A stretch of DNA of 64,000 bases from Paenibacillus sp. (GCF_035645195.1 NZ_DASQNA010000038.1:62001-126000), one strand, 5' to 3'. Positions 17,168 through 25,631 are shown, numbered from the stretch's first letter. Notes: generated by a model from the letters alone, not told the origin. Made by a program: numbers and translations.

Positions 17168-17184
17168 TTAGTAGTTGGTACTAA
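17168..17184 (-). promoter_or_regulatory. Putative operator of the nitroreductase gene
   Basis: TTAGTA and TACTAA form a perfect 6-base inverted repeat with a 5-base spacer, GTTGG, about 22 bases upstream of the nitroreductase start. Dyads of this kind are bound by MarR or HxlR family redox sensors that often control nitroreductases. No regulator gene is adjacent. Confidence 0.5.
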
Positions 17185-17304
17185 TACCATATCCTAATTA
17201 TACCTTTCCGCTCCGGGACGTCAAGCCGCTCGAGTTCCCTTCGTCACGGAGAACGTGTATATTGATAACCATGGGTGTTTTTGCAAGAAACGGAGGAACT
17301 GCGA

Positions 17305-17634
17305 ATGAAAACCTTCGCCCCGGAACGGCATTTCGCTTACGACGAACGGCTCGGCATCCCGGTCCCGCAGCTGCGGAAAGATTGGGACGCGTTCACGCCG
17401 AGCGAGCAGTCGGAAATGATCTATTATTGGGAAACGGTTCGCGGCCGCATACCGGATCGCATCTTTGCGTTCGAGAAGGAAATCGTCGCGCTGCAGCAGC
17501 GGCTCGACGACGAGGAACGGTTCGACGTCGTCTGCGACCTGACGTGGGAAATCGCCGATCGGGCGAGCCGGATCAACGATCTGCACCTGTTGTTCCGCTT
17601 GAACCAAGACGTTGCGGTCAAAGCCCATCATTAG
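17305..17634 (+). CDS. Hypothetical protein, 109 residues
   Basis: This soluble, mostly helical protein starts MKTFAPERHFAYDERLGIPV and contains a tryptophan-bearing segment, IYYWETVRGRIPDRIF, followed by two amphipathic helices ending in LLFRLNQDVAVKAHH. The ATG at 17305 follows CGGAGGA. I do not recognise a characterised family. It precedes the 178-residue gene and the terpene synthase gene in the same direction with a 38-base gap, so it may belong to their operon. Confidence 0.6.
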   Translation: MKTFAPERHFAYDERLGIPVPQLRKDWDAFTPSEQSEMIYYWETVRGRIPDRIFAFEKEIVALQQRLDDEERFDVVCDLTWEIADRASRINDLHLLFRLNQDVAVKAHH

Positions 17635-17672
17635 CTATACTATATGGAAGAATTCGATCGGGAGGCGGTATC

Positions 17673-18209
17673 GTGAGCGCACGGGAGGTCCGGGCATGGA
17701 TCGAGACGCTCGCGGGGCGCGAGCCGATGCAGGGGTTGAAGCCGGAGCGCGTATGGGATCCGTCGCTCTCGAAGGCGATCTCGGCGCTGCCGCTGCCTTC
17801 GGGCGAGGCGGGGGACGCCCTGCGATCCGCTCTGCTGCTCTGGAACGACGACTTGGACGGCTCGCATTCGCTCTCGCAGGACATTCCGTCGGCGACCGGG
17901 AGCCTGCTGCACGGCATCATGCACCGGATGGAGGGCGATTACTGGAACGCCGAGTATTGGTTCCGGCGGGTCGGCGCGCATCCGTGCTATGTCGGCATCG
18001 CCCGGGCTGCGGAACCGATGGAGGGCGGCGCCGCGTTCGCGAGCGGCGACGCCTGGGATCCGTACGCGTTCGTTCGCGCGGTGCAGCGGGCGGTCGGCCG
18101 CGGGGACGAGAAAGAAACGGCGGCGCTCCGGCTCATCCAGCGGATGGAGATGGCCGTCGTCGTCGAATATTGCTACCAACAATGCTTCGGAGGTACGGTT
18201 CTTGATTGA
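17673..18209 (+). CDS. Hypothetical protein with an HRMEGDYWNAEYWFRR motif
   Basis: This 178-residue protein starts at GTG, 6 bases after GGAGGCG. Its central motif, GIMHRMEGDYWNAEYWFRR, followed by VGAHPCY, belongs to a widespread but uncharacterised family; the conserved His, Glu, Asp, Asn, Tyr and Trp suggest a binding or catalytic site. A helical segment, ALRLIQRMEMAVVVEYCYQQ, closes the protein. The last eight bases overlap the TTG start region of the YtpB gene, so the two are probably translated together. It could be a partner or accessory factor of the terpene synthase; that is inference from coupling only. Confidence 0.65.
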   Translation: MSAREVRAWIETLAGREPMQGLKPERVWDPSLSKAISALPLPSGEAGDALRSALLLWNDDLDGSHSLSQDIPSATGSLLHGIMHRMEGDYWNAEYWFRRVGAHPCYVGIARAAEPMEGGAAFASGDAWDPYAFVRAVQRAVGRGDEKETAALRLIQRMEMAVVVEYCYQQCFGGTVLD

Positions 18210-19317
18210 CGCCGAACGCAACCCGGGGGCGGCTCCGCGCGGGCCGATCTCGCTCATGCTGCGCGTGTATCGACATATCTTGCCCGACGTCGCTCGGGAG
18301 CTGGATCGCTGGACGGCGGAGGCGTCGCGCATTCCCGACGCGGAGCTGCGCACGCAGGCGCTGGCGAGCATCGAGAACAAGCGGTTCCACTGCGAAGGGG
18401 GCTCCATCTACGCCCTCATTCGGCCGGAACGCAGCCGCGAGCTCGTGCCGCTCATCGTGGCGCTGCAGACGATCAGCGATTATCTCGATAATTTATGCGA
18501 TCGCTCCACCTCGATGGACGCGGACGATTTCCGGCAGCTGCATCTCGCCATGCACGAAGCCGTCGATCCGGACCGGCCGATCTCCGATTATTACGCGTAT
18601 CGGACGGAGCGGGAGGACGGAGGCTATTTGCGGCGGCTCGTCGAAACGTGCCGTCAGTGCGTCGGTACGCTCCCTTCCTACTTAGCGGTCAAGCCGCACG
18701 TGCAGGAGCTCGTAGGCTTGTACGGAGACCTGCAGGTGCACAAACATATTCGTCACGAGGAGCGGGAACCGGCCTTGACGGATTGGTGGTCGCTTCATCG
18801 GGACAAGCACCCGGAGCTCGAATGGAACGAATTCGCCGCGGCGACGGGCTCGACGCTCGGCATGTTTTATTTGTTCGCGGCGGCGGCCGGCGACGGACTC
18901 GACGCCGAAGCGGCGAAACGCACGCGCGAAGCGTATTTTCCGTACGTCTGCAGCTTGCACATTTTGCTCGATTATCTGATCGACACCGAGGAAGACCGCA
19001 TCGGGGGAGATCTGAATTTCTGCACGTACTACGGCAGCGCGCGGCGTACCGCGGAACGGATCGAATGGATCGCGGAGCAGGCGCGCGAGCGGGTGAGGGA
19101 CGTCGCCGACCGGCGGTTCCACGGGATGGTCGTGGAAGGGCTGCTGGCCCTGTATTTATCCGATCCGAAGGTGCGCAGGCAGAGCGACGTCGAGATGATC
19201 ACCAAACGTTTAATGCGCAACAGTCCTTGGACCCGTCTCTTCTTCTGGGCGAACAGCGTCTGGATTCGAAAGCGGCAAGGCCTGAACCAACCCCAAATTC
19301 AAAAAGCCAGAACCTAA
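18202..19317 (+). CDS. ytpB: Tetraprenyl-beta-curcumene synthase, YtpB family (DUF2600)
   Basis: This 371-residue protein is close to the 367 residues of B. subtilis YtpB, the class IB synthase that cyclises heptaprenyl or tetraprenyl diphosphate on the way to spore sesquarterpenes. Visible motifs are VALQTISDYLDNLCDRSTSM, an Asp-rich cluster probably binding magnesium-diphosphate, and HILLDYLIDTEEDRIGGDLN, a second Asp-rich helix. The TTG start at 18202 has CGGAGG 8 bases upstream and overlaps the stop of the preceding gene by eight bases. Longer starts lie inside that gene. The phosphofructokinase gene starts 23 bases later. Confidence 0.85.
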   Translation: MIDAERNPGAAPRGPISLMLRVYRHILPDVARELDRWTAEASRIPDAELRTQALASIENKRFHCEGGSIYALIRPERSRELVPLIVALQTISDYLDNLCDRSTSMDADDFRQLHLAMHEAVDPDRPISDYYAYRTEREDGGYLRRLVETCRQCVGTLPSYLAVKPHVQELVGLYGDLQVHKHIRHEEREPALTDWWSLHRDKHPELEWNEFAAATGSTLGMFYLFAAAAGDGLDAEAAKRTREAYFPYVCSLHILLDYLIDTEEDRIGGDLNFCTYYGSARRTAERIEWIAEQARERVRDVADRRFHGMVVEGLLALYLSDPKVRRQSDVEMITKRLMRNSPWTRLFFWANSVWIRKRQGLNQPQIQKART

Positions 19318-19340
19318 TCGGTCGGAAGGAGACATACTGT

Positions 19341-20306
19341 ATGACGGTGCAATCGATAGCGGTGTTGACGAGCGGGGGAGACTCCCAAGGCATGAACGCG
19401 GCCGTGCGGGCGGTCGTCCGGAGCGCCCTGTTCCACGGACTGAAGGTGTTCGCGGTTCAGCGCGGATACCACGGCCTCATTCACGACGACATTCGGGAAA
19501 TGGATCTGCGAAGCGTCGGCGACATCATTCAGCGCGGGGGCACGATTCTCCAAACGGCGCGCTCCAAAGAGTTCATGACGCTCGAAGGGCAGCAAATCGC
19601 GGCGGACAACCTGCGCAAGCGCGGCATCGACGGCCTCGTCGTCATCGGCGGCGACGGCTCGTACCAAGGCGCGAACAAGCTTCGCCTGCAAGGCATCAAA
19701 ACGATGGGGCTGCCGGGCACGATCGACAACGACATCCCGTTCACCGATTTCACGATCGGCTTCGACACCGCCGTCGGCATCGTCGTCGACGCGGTGAACA
19801 AGCTGCGCGACACGATGACGTCGCACGAGCGTTCGTCCGTCGTCGAAGTCATGGGCCGGCACTGCGGCGACATCGCGCTGTACGCGGGTCTCGCGAGCGG
19901 TGCGGAGGCGATTCTCGTGCCGGAGGTGCCGTTCGACCTCGACCAAATCGCGGCGAACATGAAGCATCACTTCTCGGGCGGCAAACGGCACAGCATCATT
20001 CTCGTCGCCGAGGGCGTCGGCAAGGGCGAGGACATCGCCAATCGGATCACCGCTTCCAGCGGCATCGACTGCCGGGTCACGGTGCTCGGCCACATCCAGC
20101 GCGGCGGTTCGCCGACGCATAACGACCGCATTCTCGCGAGCCGCCTCGGCGACTTCGCGGTGCGCCGCTTGATCGCCGGCGATTCCGGCAAAGCGTGCGG
20201 CGTCATCCAGAACGAGCTCGTCGCGACCGACATCGAGAAAGTCGTCACGACGAAGAAGCCGTTCAACAAAGAATTGTACGATTTGGCGCTTCGCTTGTCG
20301 CAATAA
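19341..20306 (+). CDS. pfkA: ATP-dependent 6-phosphofructokinase, divergent paralogue
   Basis: This 321-residue enzyme matches the length and fold of bacterial PfkA, which phosphorylates fructose 6-phosphate. It has TSGGDS for ATP binding, VVIGGDGSYQGANKL, the catalytic PGTIDND loop, EVMGRHCGDIAL and LGHIQRGGSPT for the sugar phosphate. Two normally invariant positions differ: GGDSQGMNAA has Gln where Pro is usual, and IDNDIPFTDF has Phe where Gly is usual. It lies behind ytpB rather than in the accDA-pfkA-pyk cluster where Bacillales normally keep the main gene, so it may be a second copy with altered regulation. AAGGAGA precedes the ATG; a bidirectional terminator follows. Confidence 0.88.
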   Translation: MTVQSIAVLTSGGDSQGMNAAVRAVVRSALFHGLKVFAVQRGYHGLIHDDIREMDLRSVGDIIQRGGTILQTARSKEFMTLEGQQIAADNLRKRGIDGLVVIGGDGSYQGANKLRLQGIKTMGLPGTIDNDIPFTDFTIGFDTAVGIVVDAVNKLRDTMTSHERSSVVEVMGRHCGDIALYAGLASGAEAILVPEVPFDLDQIAANMKHHFSGGKRHSIILVAEGVGKGEDIANRITASSGIDCRVTVLGHIQRGGSPTHNDRILASRLGDFAVRRLIAGDSGKACGVIQNELVATDIEKVVTTKKPFNKELYDLALRLSQ

Positions 20307-20312
20307 CAAGTC

Positions 20313-20354
20313 AAAGCCCGCATAGCCGATGGAACCATCGGTTATGCGGGCTTT
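20313..20354. terminator. Bidirectional terminator
   Basis: AAAGCCCGCATAGCCGATGG (20313-20332) pairs almost perfectly with CCATCGGTTATGCGGGCTTTT (20335-20355 region). It ends pfkA and the convergent kinase-like gene, whose stop codon lies within the right arm. Confidence 0.9.
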
Positions 20355-20929
20355 TCGTCGTCTGACGCCTTGCGCGAACGGGCAAGAAGGGACCACACCG
20401 CCGGCGGTTCGCCTTCGGCGGGGTAGACGTTGGCGTAATCGATGAGCACGATGCGCTTCCCGCGATGGAGGCGAATGTTGCCTCGCTTCGGCCTGCCGTT
20501 GTTCCGGCCCACGATATCGGAAATGCGAAGGCCTTCTTCGAAGAAGAAGCGCTCCAAGATGCGGCGAAGCTGCCGTTCGAACTTTTTCTTCTTAGGCACG
20601 CGGTCCGTCACCCGTTTCATGACGAGCCACCCGTGCCCGGCTTCGACGATCGGGCACAGATGTTTCCTAAGCCCCGACGGGCTGCGGCGAAACAAATCTT
20701 CCTCCCGGGCGTTGCAAGCGATGCCCTTAGCGACTTTCGCGACCTTCAAAATCGAGCCGTCTTCCAAATCGAAGACCGCACGGTGCTTGCCGGCGCCGAG
20801 CAGCGAATACGGCAGCTCCAGCTTGCGCAGCATCTCGTCCTCCGCCGCCGGGCCGCCGCCGTCCGCCTCCAATTCGCGGATCCAAGCGTCGATCTTCGTT
20901 TTGTCGCGCAGCGATAACCGGGACTTCAC
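20342..20929 (-). CDS. Small protein-kinase-fold-like protein
   Basis: This 195-residue protein shows an abbreviated kinase-like layout: KHRAVFDLEDGSILKVAK resembles the glycine strand and ATP-binding lysine, then WLVMKRV, and RPKRGNIRLHRGKRIVLIDY resembles the catalytic loop and the metal-binding DFG region (here DYAN). The usual HRD aspartate is not evident, so activity is uncertain. It is rich in basic residues (RVPKKKKFERQLRRILERF). The GTG start at 20929 is preceded by a strong AAGGAGG. It stands alone on the minus strand. No characterised family is recognised. Confidence 0.6.
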   Translation of the reverse strand: MKSRLSLRDKTKIDAWIRELEADGGGPAAEDEMLRKLELPYSLLGAGKHRAVFDLEDGSILKVAKVAKGIACNAREEDLFRRSPSGLRKHLCPIVEAGHGWLVMKRVTDRVPKKKKFERQLRRILERFFFEEGLRISDIVGRNNGRPKRGNIRLHRGKRIVLIDYANVYPAEGEPPAVWSLLARSRKASDDEKPA

Positions 20930-20991
20930 GCCGACCGCCTCCTTTTCTTCTTAACATATGAAGGCGATTTCTCGGCGGCAACGTGCGCGTA

Positions 20992-21186
20992 TCACGGGCT
21001 CTTCATAATAAATTCATAATCGTCTCGGAACAGCCGGGCCCCCGACAGGGTGACGAAGATCGGATTGAAAGCGTCTAAAGCCCCGACGTGATCGAGCTGC
21101 CCCGCATGACGGCGCCTGGCGTACACCGTGGACCGGGCGTGCAGGGCGCGTTCGAACTGCATGTCCGTCTGCAATCGTTTGACCAT
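20992..21186 (-). CDS. Conserved small hypothetical protein
   Basis: This 64-residue protein begins MVKRLQTDMQFERALHARST and ends with a compact segment, FNPIFVTLSGARLFRDDYEF. A clear GGGGGGAG lies 8 bases before the ATG. The composition is that of a soluble domain rather than an accidental frame. It is located between the kinase-like gene and the exporter gene on the same strand. No function can be assigned. Confidence 0.6.
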   Translation of the reverse strand: MVKRLQTDMQFERALHARSTVYARRRHAGQLDHVGALDAFNPIFVTLSGARLFRDDYEFIMKSP

Positions 21187-21256
21187 GCGTTGATCTCCCC
21201 CCGCCGCTTAGGGTTGCCCAGGGGAGAGGAGAATACGCATGCGCAGGCACCCCCGA

Positions 21257-22624
21257 TTACGCGGGACGGCGGCTCGACTTCGGCCGGTCTCGGAACCCAA
21301 GCTCGTACCTCGCGCGGTACAGCGCGGTTCCGACGACGGCGAGCTCCGCGGCGGTGCCGGCGGCAAGCGCCAAAGGTCCGATCGCGCCGTTCCAATGCGG
21401 AGCGAGGATGACGAGCGGGAGGAGCAAGCTGACGGCGGCGACGGCGTTGGCGGCTTGCGACCATAAAAACACGTGCGTGCGCCGGTACAACATCAGGAAT
21501 CCGTTGCCGAAATCGACCCAAGGCATCAGCAGCGCGAGCAGGCCGAACGCCTTCAGCACGCCGACCGTCGCTTCGAGCAGCCGGCCCGACAGCCCCATCG
21601 CTTCGGATAACAGGAAAGGGCCCGCCGGCGAGAAGGCGATCGCCGTCGTGAGCGCCGCGGGGGCGAAGGCGACGAGCCATTGAAAGCGGATGACCAGCTT
21701 CGGGGACGTCGGGTAAAAATTGAGCACGATTTGGTGGATGTACGTGAACACGCTCATGACCAAGTTGAATACGCTGGACGCCACGGCGAACGACGCGATC
21801 GACAGCGCGACGTCGACCGTCTTCCCGAGCAGCGCGTTGATCGCCGGCGGCACCGCGACGACGAGGAAGGAGGAAAGCAGCAGCGGCCGGTAGAAGCCGA
21901 AAACATGCCGCTTGGTCGCGATATCGTGTCCATCGAGTCGCTCAGGCAGCTTGCGCGTCAGCGTCCGTCCTTCCGCCCAGCAGACAGCGGCTTCGATCAA
22001 CATGCCGACGGCGAAAATGAGACCGCCGATCGCGCCGCTCGTCACCGAATCGGTGCGAACGAAGTACCACGACAGCGCGACCATGCCGAACAAGCGGACG
22101 ACCATTCCGATGGTGACCCATTTCGTCCGCATCTGGCTGATAATGACGCCATGGTACAGACAGCGTACGGCGGAGAAGACGCTTACCCACATCAGAAACT
22201 GGTAGCCGTGAATGATTTCCGGCACGAGCGCCGCGTCGGCGCCGTACGCCGACCGGAACAGCCAGGTGCCGAACGGCGTGTAGCAGATCAGGATGCCGAG
22301 CGCGACGACGGCGGCGATGAACAGCCGCGTGACGCCGGACATGGCGCGGAACGAGAGCGCGTCGCGGACGAGGGCGGAGCTTGTCTGCCGAAGCAGCGAA
22401 GACGGGCGCTCCGTCAAGCCGATCAGGCTCATACCGAGCGCGTACGTCGCGATGGCGATTTCCGGGCGAGCCGCTTGGGCCAGCGTCGCATGGATGATGG
22501 AATGCGTGATGGTGACGAGGCAGGCGGCGAAGCCGAGCGGCGCGAAGAAACGCAGCAGCGTTCCCATGGTCTGCCCGGCCGCCGCCTGGCGTTTCGCTAC
22601 GGCTGCAGCGGCGGTGCGGCTCAT
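21257..22624 (-). CDS. MATE/flippase-like multi-pass membrane transporter
   Basis: This 455-residue protein has about twelve to fourteen hydrophobic segments starting near residue 24 (LLRFFAPLGFAACLVTITHS). The overall pattern matches the MVF superfamily of MATE exporters and lipid flippases, with GLTERPSSLLRQTSSALVRD in the first half and a central loop at about 215-240. The substrate is unknown. The ATG has a GGAG ribosome site 11 bases upstream. It begins 20 bases after the end of the glycoside hydrolase gene on the same strand, so the two probably share a transcript, which could link export of a cell-surface precursor to surface glycan processing. Confidence 0.7.
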   Translation of the reverse strand: MSRTAAAAVAKRQAAAGQTMGTLLRFFAPLGFAACLVTITHSIIHATLAQAARPEIAIATYALGMSLIGLTERPSSLLRQTSSALVRDALSFRAMSGVTRLFIAAVVALGILICYTPFGTWLFRSAYGADAALVPEIIHGYQFLMWVSVFSAVRCLYHGVIISQMRTKWVTIGMVVRLFGMVALSWYFVRTDSVTSGAIGGLIFAVGMLIEAAVCWAEGRTLTRKLPERLDGHDIATKRHVFGFYRPLLLSSFLVVAVPPAINALLGKTVDVALSIASFAVASSVFNLVMSVFTYIHQIVLNFYPTSPKLVIRFQWLVAFAPAALTTAIAFSPAGPFLLSEAMGLSGRLLEATVGVLKAFGLLALLMPWVDFGNGFLMLYRRTHVFLWSQAANAVAAVSLLLPLVILAPHWNGAIGPLALAAGTAAELAVVGTALYRARYELGFRDRPKSSRRPA

Positions 22625-22644
22625 GCGGGTTTCATCTCCTCAAG

Positions 22645-23811
22645 TTACTGCAAATCGTAATCGACGCCCTGCGTATAGCGGTTATTGGCGTTCCACAGCA
22701 AAAATTCGTCGACGCCGTTGTCCATTAGCGCCCGGATTTGCTCCTCGACTTCGCGCTTGCCGTACTTGATATACCCTTTCACCCAGGAAGCGGTGAAGTC
22801 TTGGATCCACGGGCGGATAATCGGCTTGAACGGGCCGAGCGGTTCGAGCTTCTCGTGCGTATCTTTCATCGCCCCGTCGATCGTGACGTACGGCGCAGCG
22901 TCGGGCACGGCGGACCCGAACCAGCCGGCCGTATAATGGCTCGGATAAATCATCGGGCAGATGACGTCGACGTATTTGGAAATCGCTTCGAAATCCTGCC
23001 CGATGCCCTCGGCGGCGGGCACCGAAGCGGCGTAGCCGAAGATGTCGACGGACACCCGCACGCCGAGCGGCTCGAGCTGTTCCCGCGCGTATTTGACGAA
23101 ATCGGCGACGACTTCGATTCGTCGGCGTTCGTCTTTGTGATAATCTAAGATGTCCGCTTTCTTCTCGAATCCTTCGGGGAACCGGACGTAATCGAACTGG
23201 ATTTCCTTAAACCCGAGCTTGGCGGCGTCTTTCGCGACTTGGATGTTGTACTCCCATACCTCTTTGCGGTACGGGTTGACGAACGCTTCCCCGCGTCCGT
23301 TCTTCCACACGGCGCCGTCCTGCCCCACGAAGCTGAGGTCGGGGCGAGCTTCCGCCAAGACGGAATCCTTGAACACGACGACGCGGGCGATCGGATATAC
23401 GTCATGCTCGGAGAGCCGGCCAAGCAGCGCGGCGGGATCGCGGATAATGTTCTTCGCCGTTCCCCGCGCCGCGAGCTCCGGATCGGTCGTAGGGTACGTA
23501 ATATAACCGTAATCGTCTTTCACGTCGACGACGAGGCTGTTCAGCTCGGTGTCGTCGATGAGCGTCAGCAGCGTGTCCAGCCGGGCGCCTCCGGCGCTGT
23601 GGGCGGTCGCGTAAATGCCTCGAACCTTCGGGGCGTCCGGCTGCGGATCGTTCTTCTCGATCATCGGGATGCCCGACGAACCGCGCTCGGCGTGGACGGC
23701 CGCCTGTCGAGCCTGCTCCGCCGCTCGAATCCAATCGTCGAGCGTCGGCTGCGCTTCCGCCTGCGCGCCGCCGCCAAGCATCAGCAATAACGCGGCTACG
23801 ATACTTTGCAT
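22645..23811 (-). CDS. Exported putative glycoside hydrolase (DUF4015 family)
   Basis: This 388-residue secreted protein has a signal peptide at residues 1-18 (MQSIVAALLLMLGGGAQAEA). A TIM-barrel-like domain follows with VRGIYATAHSAGG, SLVVDVKDDYGYITYPT, GFKEIQFDYVRFPEG (probable catalytic Asp region), VSVDIFGYAAS, CPMIYPSHY and FLLWNANNRYT. These are the marks of the DUF4015 putative glycoside hydrolases. The ATG at 23811 has GGGGGAG upstream. An in-frame ATG at 23847 is unlikely because it overlaps a TATAAT promoter element (23851-23846) and lacks a ribosome site. The polysaccharide substrate is unknown. Confidence 0.82.
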   Translation of the reverse strand: MQSIVAALLLMLGGGAQAEAQPTLDDWIRAAEQARQAAVHAERGSSGIPMIEKNDPQPDAPKVRGIYATAHSAGGARLDTLLTLIDDTELNSLVVDVKDDYGYITYPTTDPELAARGTAKNIIRDPAALLGRLSEHDVYPIARVVVFKDSVLAEARPDLSFVGQDGAVWKNGRGEAFVNPYRKEVWEYNIQVAKDAAKLGFKEIQFDYVRFPEGFEKKADILDYHKDERRRIEVVADFVKYAREQLEPLGVRVSVDIFGYAASVPAAEGIGQDFEAISKYVDVICPMIYPSHYTAGWFGSAVPDAAPYVTIDGAMKDTHEKLEPLGPFKPIIRPWIQDFTASWVKGYIKYGKREVEEQIRALMDNGVDEFLLWNANNRYTQGVDYDLQ

Positions 23812-23845
23812 AGTTGTCGCACTCCCCCATTCGCTCGCTTTCCCC

Positions 23846-23851
23846 ATTATA
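23846..23851 (-). promoter_or_regulatory. Minus-10 element (TATAAT) of the glycoside hydrolase-exporter operon
   Basis: A perfect TATAAT reads on the minus strand 35 bases before the chosen ATG at 23811. The matching -35 hexamer is poor. The position places the transcript start downstream of the alternative ATG at 23847. Confidence 0.5.
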
Positions 23852-23991
23852 TGACAACGTTTGCATCGGGCACAGTGGAATTTGTCGCAAATGTTTGGAA
23901 ACGGATGCCGCGCTTCTCATTTGTCCCCGATTGGAGTACGATGGATGGAAAGTTTAAATAGAGACGTTATCGGAAACGGAAGAGGGGAACC

Positions 23992-25167
23992 ATGAAGCAA
24001 TTGACCATCGTCAAGGCGGTGACCGCCTTGTATTACTGCTCGAATGCCGTGCTGCTGCCGTATTTGCCGCTGTACTTCGCAGCCAAAGGATTCACGACCG
24101 TGCAAATCGGACTGCTGCTGATGATCGGACCGTTCACGGCGATCGTCGCCCAGCCGATGTGGGGATACGTGAGCGATAAGTTTCAAACGGTGAAAAAGGT
24201 GCTCGCCTTGCTTTGGCTGCTCCAGCTCGCGTGCAGCGTCGGAGTGTTCGCGGCGGACGGCTTCGCGCCGACGCTGGTGTTTACGACGCTGCTCTACTTT
24301 TTTCTTATGCCTTCCAGTCCGCTCTTAGACTCGTTGGCGATCCGGGCCGCGGAAGAGGCCAAGGTCGGCTACGGATCGGTTCGGATGTGGGGATCGGTCG
24401 GCTTCACCGCGTTCGCGCTGTTTTCCGGAGCGCTGCTCGTCTGGATCGGGGGCGTCGGCGCTTTGCAATGGCTGTATTGGGGCGTGTGGGCGGCGCCTCT
24501 GCTGCTGCTGATCGCGCTGAAGGACGTCCGCATCGCGGCCCCGCCGGTGACGCTGCGTTCGCTGTCGGCCGTGGTGCGCAATCGGTCGCTGCTTTGGTTT
24601 TTGCTGCTCGTGTTCATAATGATGCTTCCGCATCGAATGAACGACGGCTTTCTCGGGCTCTATTTAAGCGATTTAGGCGCAAGCGACCAGATGGTCGGCC
24701 TCGCTTGGGCGATCGCCGCGATGAGCGAAATTCCGACGTTCGCCTTATTGCACCGGTACCTGAACAAAATTCACGAGTTGGCGCTCCTCGGAATCGTCGC
24801 AGCCTTGTATGTCGTCCGTTGGATCGCTTACGCGCTTGTGGACGACCCGATGCTGCTGCTCGCGATGCAAGCGAGCCACATGCTCACGTTCGCAGTGTTT
24901 TGGGTGGCCGGGGTCGCCTATGTAGTGCGCATCGTGCCGACGGAATTTCGATCCACCGGACAATCGTTGTTTTCCGCAGTGTTTATCGGCGTCACGGGGC
25001 TTGCCAGCGGCACGCTGGGGGGCTGGATCGAGGGCTGGGGAGGCTTCCAGAGCGCATACGGGTTCGGGGCGGCTGCGGCCGGCGTTGCGGGCGCCGCGTT
25101 CCTGTTGACGCATGCTGCGCAGCGCAGAGGGCGCGTCCGCGCGGAAAAGCCGTCAGGCGGCGCCTGA
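23992..25167 (+). CDS. MFS transporter, LacY/NupG-like family
   Basis: This 391-residue protein has twelve hydrophobic segments. The first half contains YYCSNAVLLPYLPLYFAAKG, typical of the MFS_1-like group that includes nucleoside and phenylpropionate permeases, and the conserved loop 2-3 motif GYVSDKFQTVKK. The substrate is not evident. The ATG follows AAGAGGGGAA. The gene is monocistronic; its stop codon lies inside a perfect hairpin, AAGCCGTCAGGCG/CGCCTGACGGCTT (25147-25173), that lacks a T run. Confidence 0.8.
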   Translation: MKQLTIVKAVTALYYCSNAVLLPYLPLYFAAKGFTTVQIGLLLMIGPFTAIVAQPMWGYVSDKFQTVKKVLALLWLLQLACSVGVFAADGFAPTLVFTTLLYFFLMPSSPLLDSLAIRAAEEAKVGYGSVRMWGSVGFTAFALFSGALLVWIGGVGALQWLYWGVWAAPLLLLIALKDVRIAAPPVTLRSLSAVVRNRSLLWFLLLVFIMMLPHRMNDGFLGLYLSDLGASDQMVGLAWAIAAMSEIPTFALLHRYLNKIHELALLGIVAALYVVRWIAYALVDDPMLLLAMQASHMLTFAVFWVAGVAYVVRIVPTEFRSTGQSLFSAVFIGVTGLASGTLGGWIEGWGGFQSAYGFGAAAAGVAGAAFLLTHAAQRRGRVRAEKPSGGA

Positions 25168-25198
25168 CGGCTTGACTCTCTTGCGAGCGGCTGGATCG

Positions 25199-25546
25199 TT
25201 ACGACGCCGCTTTGCGCATTTTGCGGTTTTCCGGAATCATTGTGTGGAACAGCAGCTCCACGGCCGCGACGCCGAGCGAAATCCAGAACGCTTCGCCGAG
25301 CGAAATGTTCCACAGCAGGAACGAGCCGACCATCCATACGTAAACGTAGGTTAAGCCGAAGTCGGCGATCGTGGCGACCCAGTTGTTCGTAGCCGGCAAA
25401 ATGATTTTGTCGCCGATGAAATAGGCGATGACGCACAAGACGGTCGCGGCGAGCACGGCTTCCCAGAACGAAACGGTGCCGAACCAAAGCAGGAGCGGCA
25501 CGACGATGATGCCGTTCAACAGCAGCTTCAATAAAAATTTACCCAT
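25199..25546 (-). CDS. DUF2512 (YndM-like) membrane protein
   Basis: This 115-residue protein has four hydrophobic helices (about 4-22, 26-45, 55-78, 84-104) and reads as a DUF2512 member, with GDKIILPATNNWVATIADFG and TYVYVWMVG as family hallmarks. The family is common in Bacillales and is often expressed in sporulation or stress; its role is unknown. AAGGGGG precedes the ATG. It is separated by a terminator from the nup operon upstream. Confidence 0.75.
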   Translation of the reverse strand: MGKFLLKLLLNGIIVVPLLLWFGTVSFWEAVLAATVLCVIAYFIGDKIILPATNNWVATIADFGLTYVYVWMVGSFLLWNISLGEAFWISLGVAAVELLFHTMIPENRKMRKAAS

Positions 25547-25631
25547 AATGCTTTCGCCCCCTTAAATTTGTGGCATACGTTCATCGTTCCTCAAAACGAA
25601 GGGGGATATGCGCGATGGGGGCGAATGGACG

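Noticed and set aside
23812-23847. Upstream ATG of the glycoside hydrolase gene.
   Set aside because: It overlaps the TATAAT element, lacks a ribosome site and would spoil the signal peptide.
25147-25173. Perfect hairpin at the end of the MFS gene as a rho-independent terminator.
   Set aside because: The stem is perfect, but no T run follows on either strand, so it was noted only within the gene entry.
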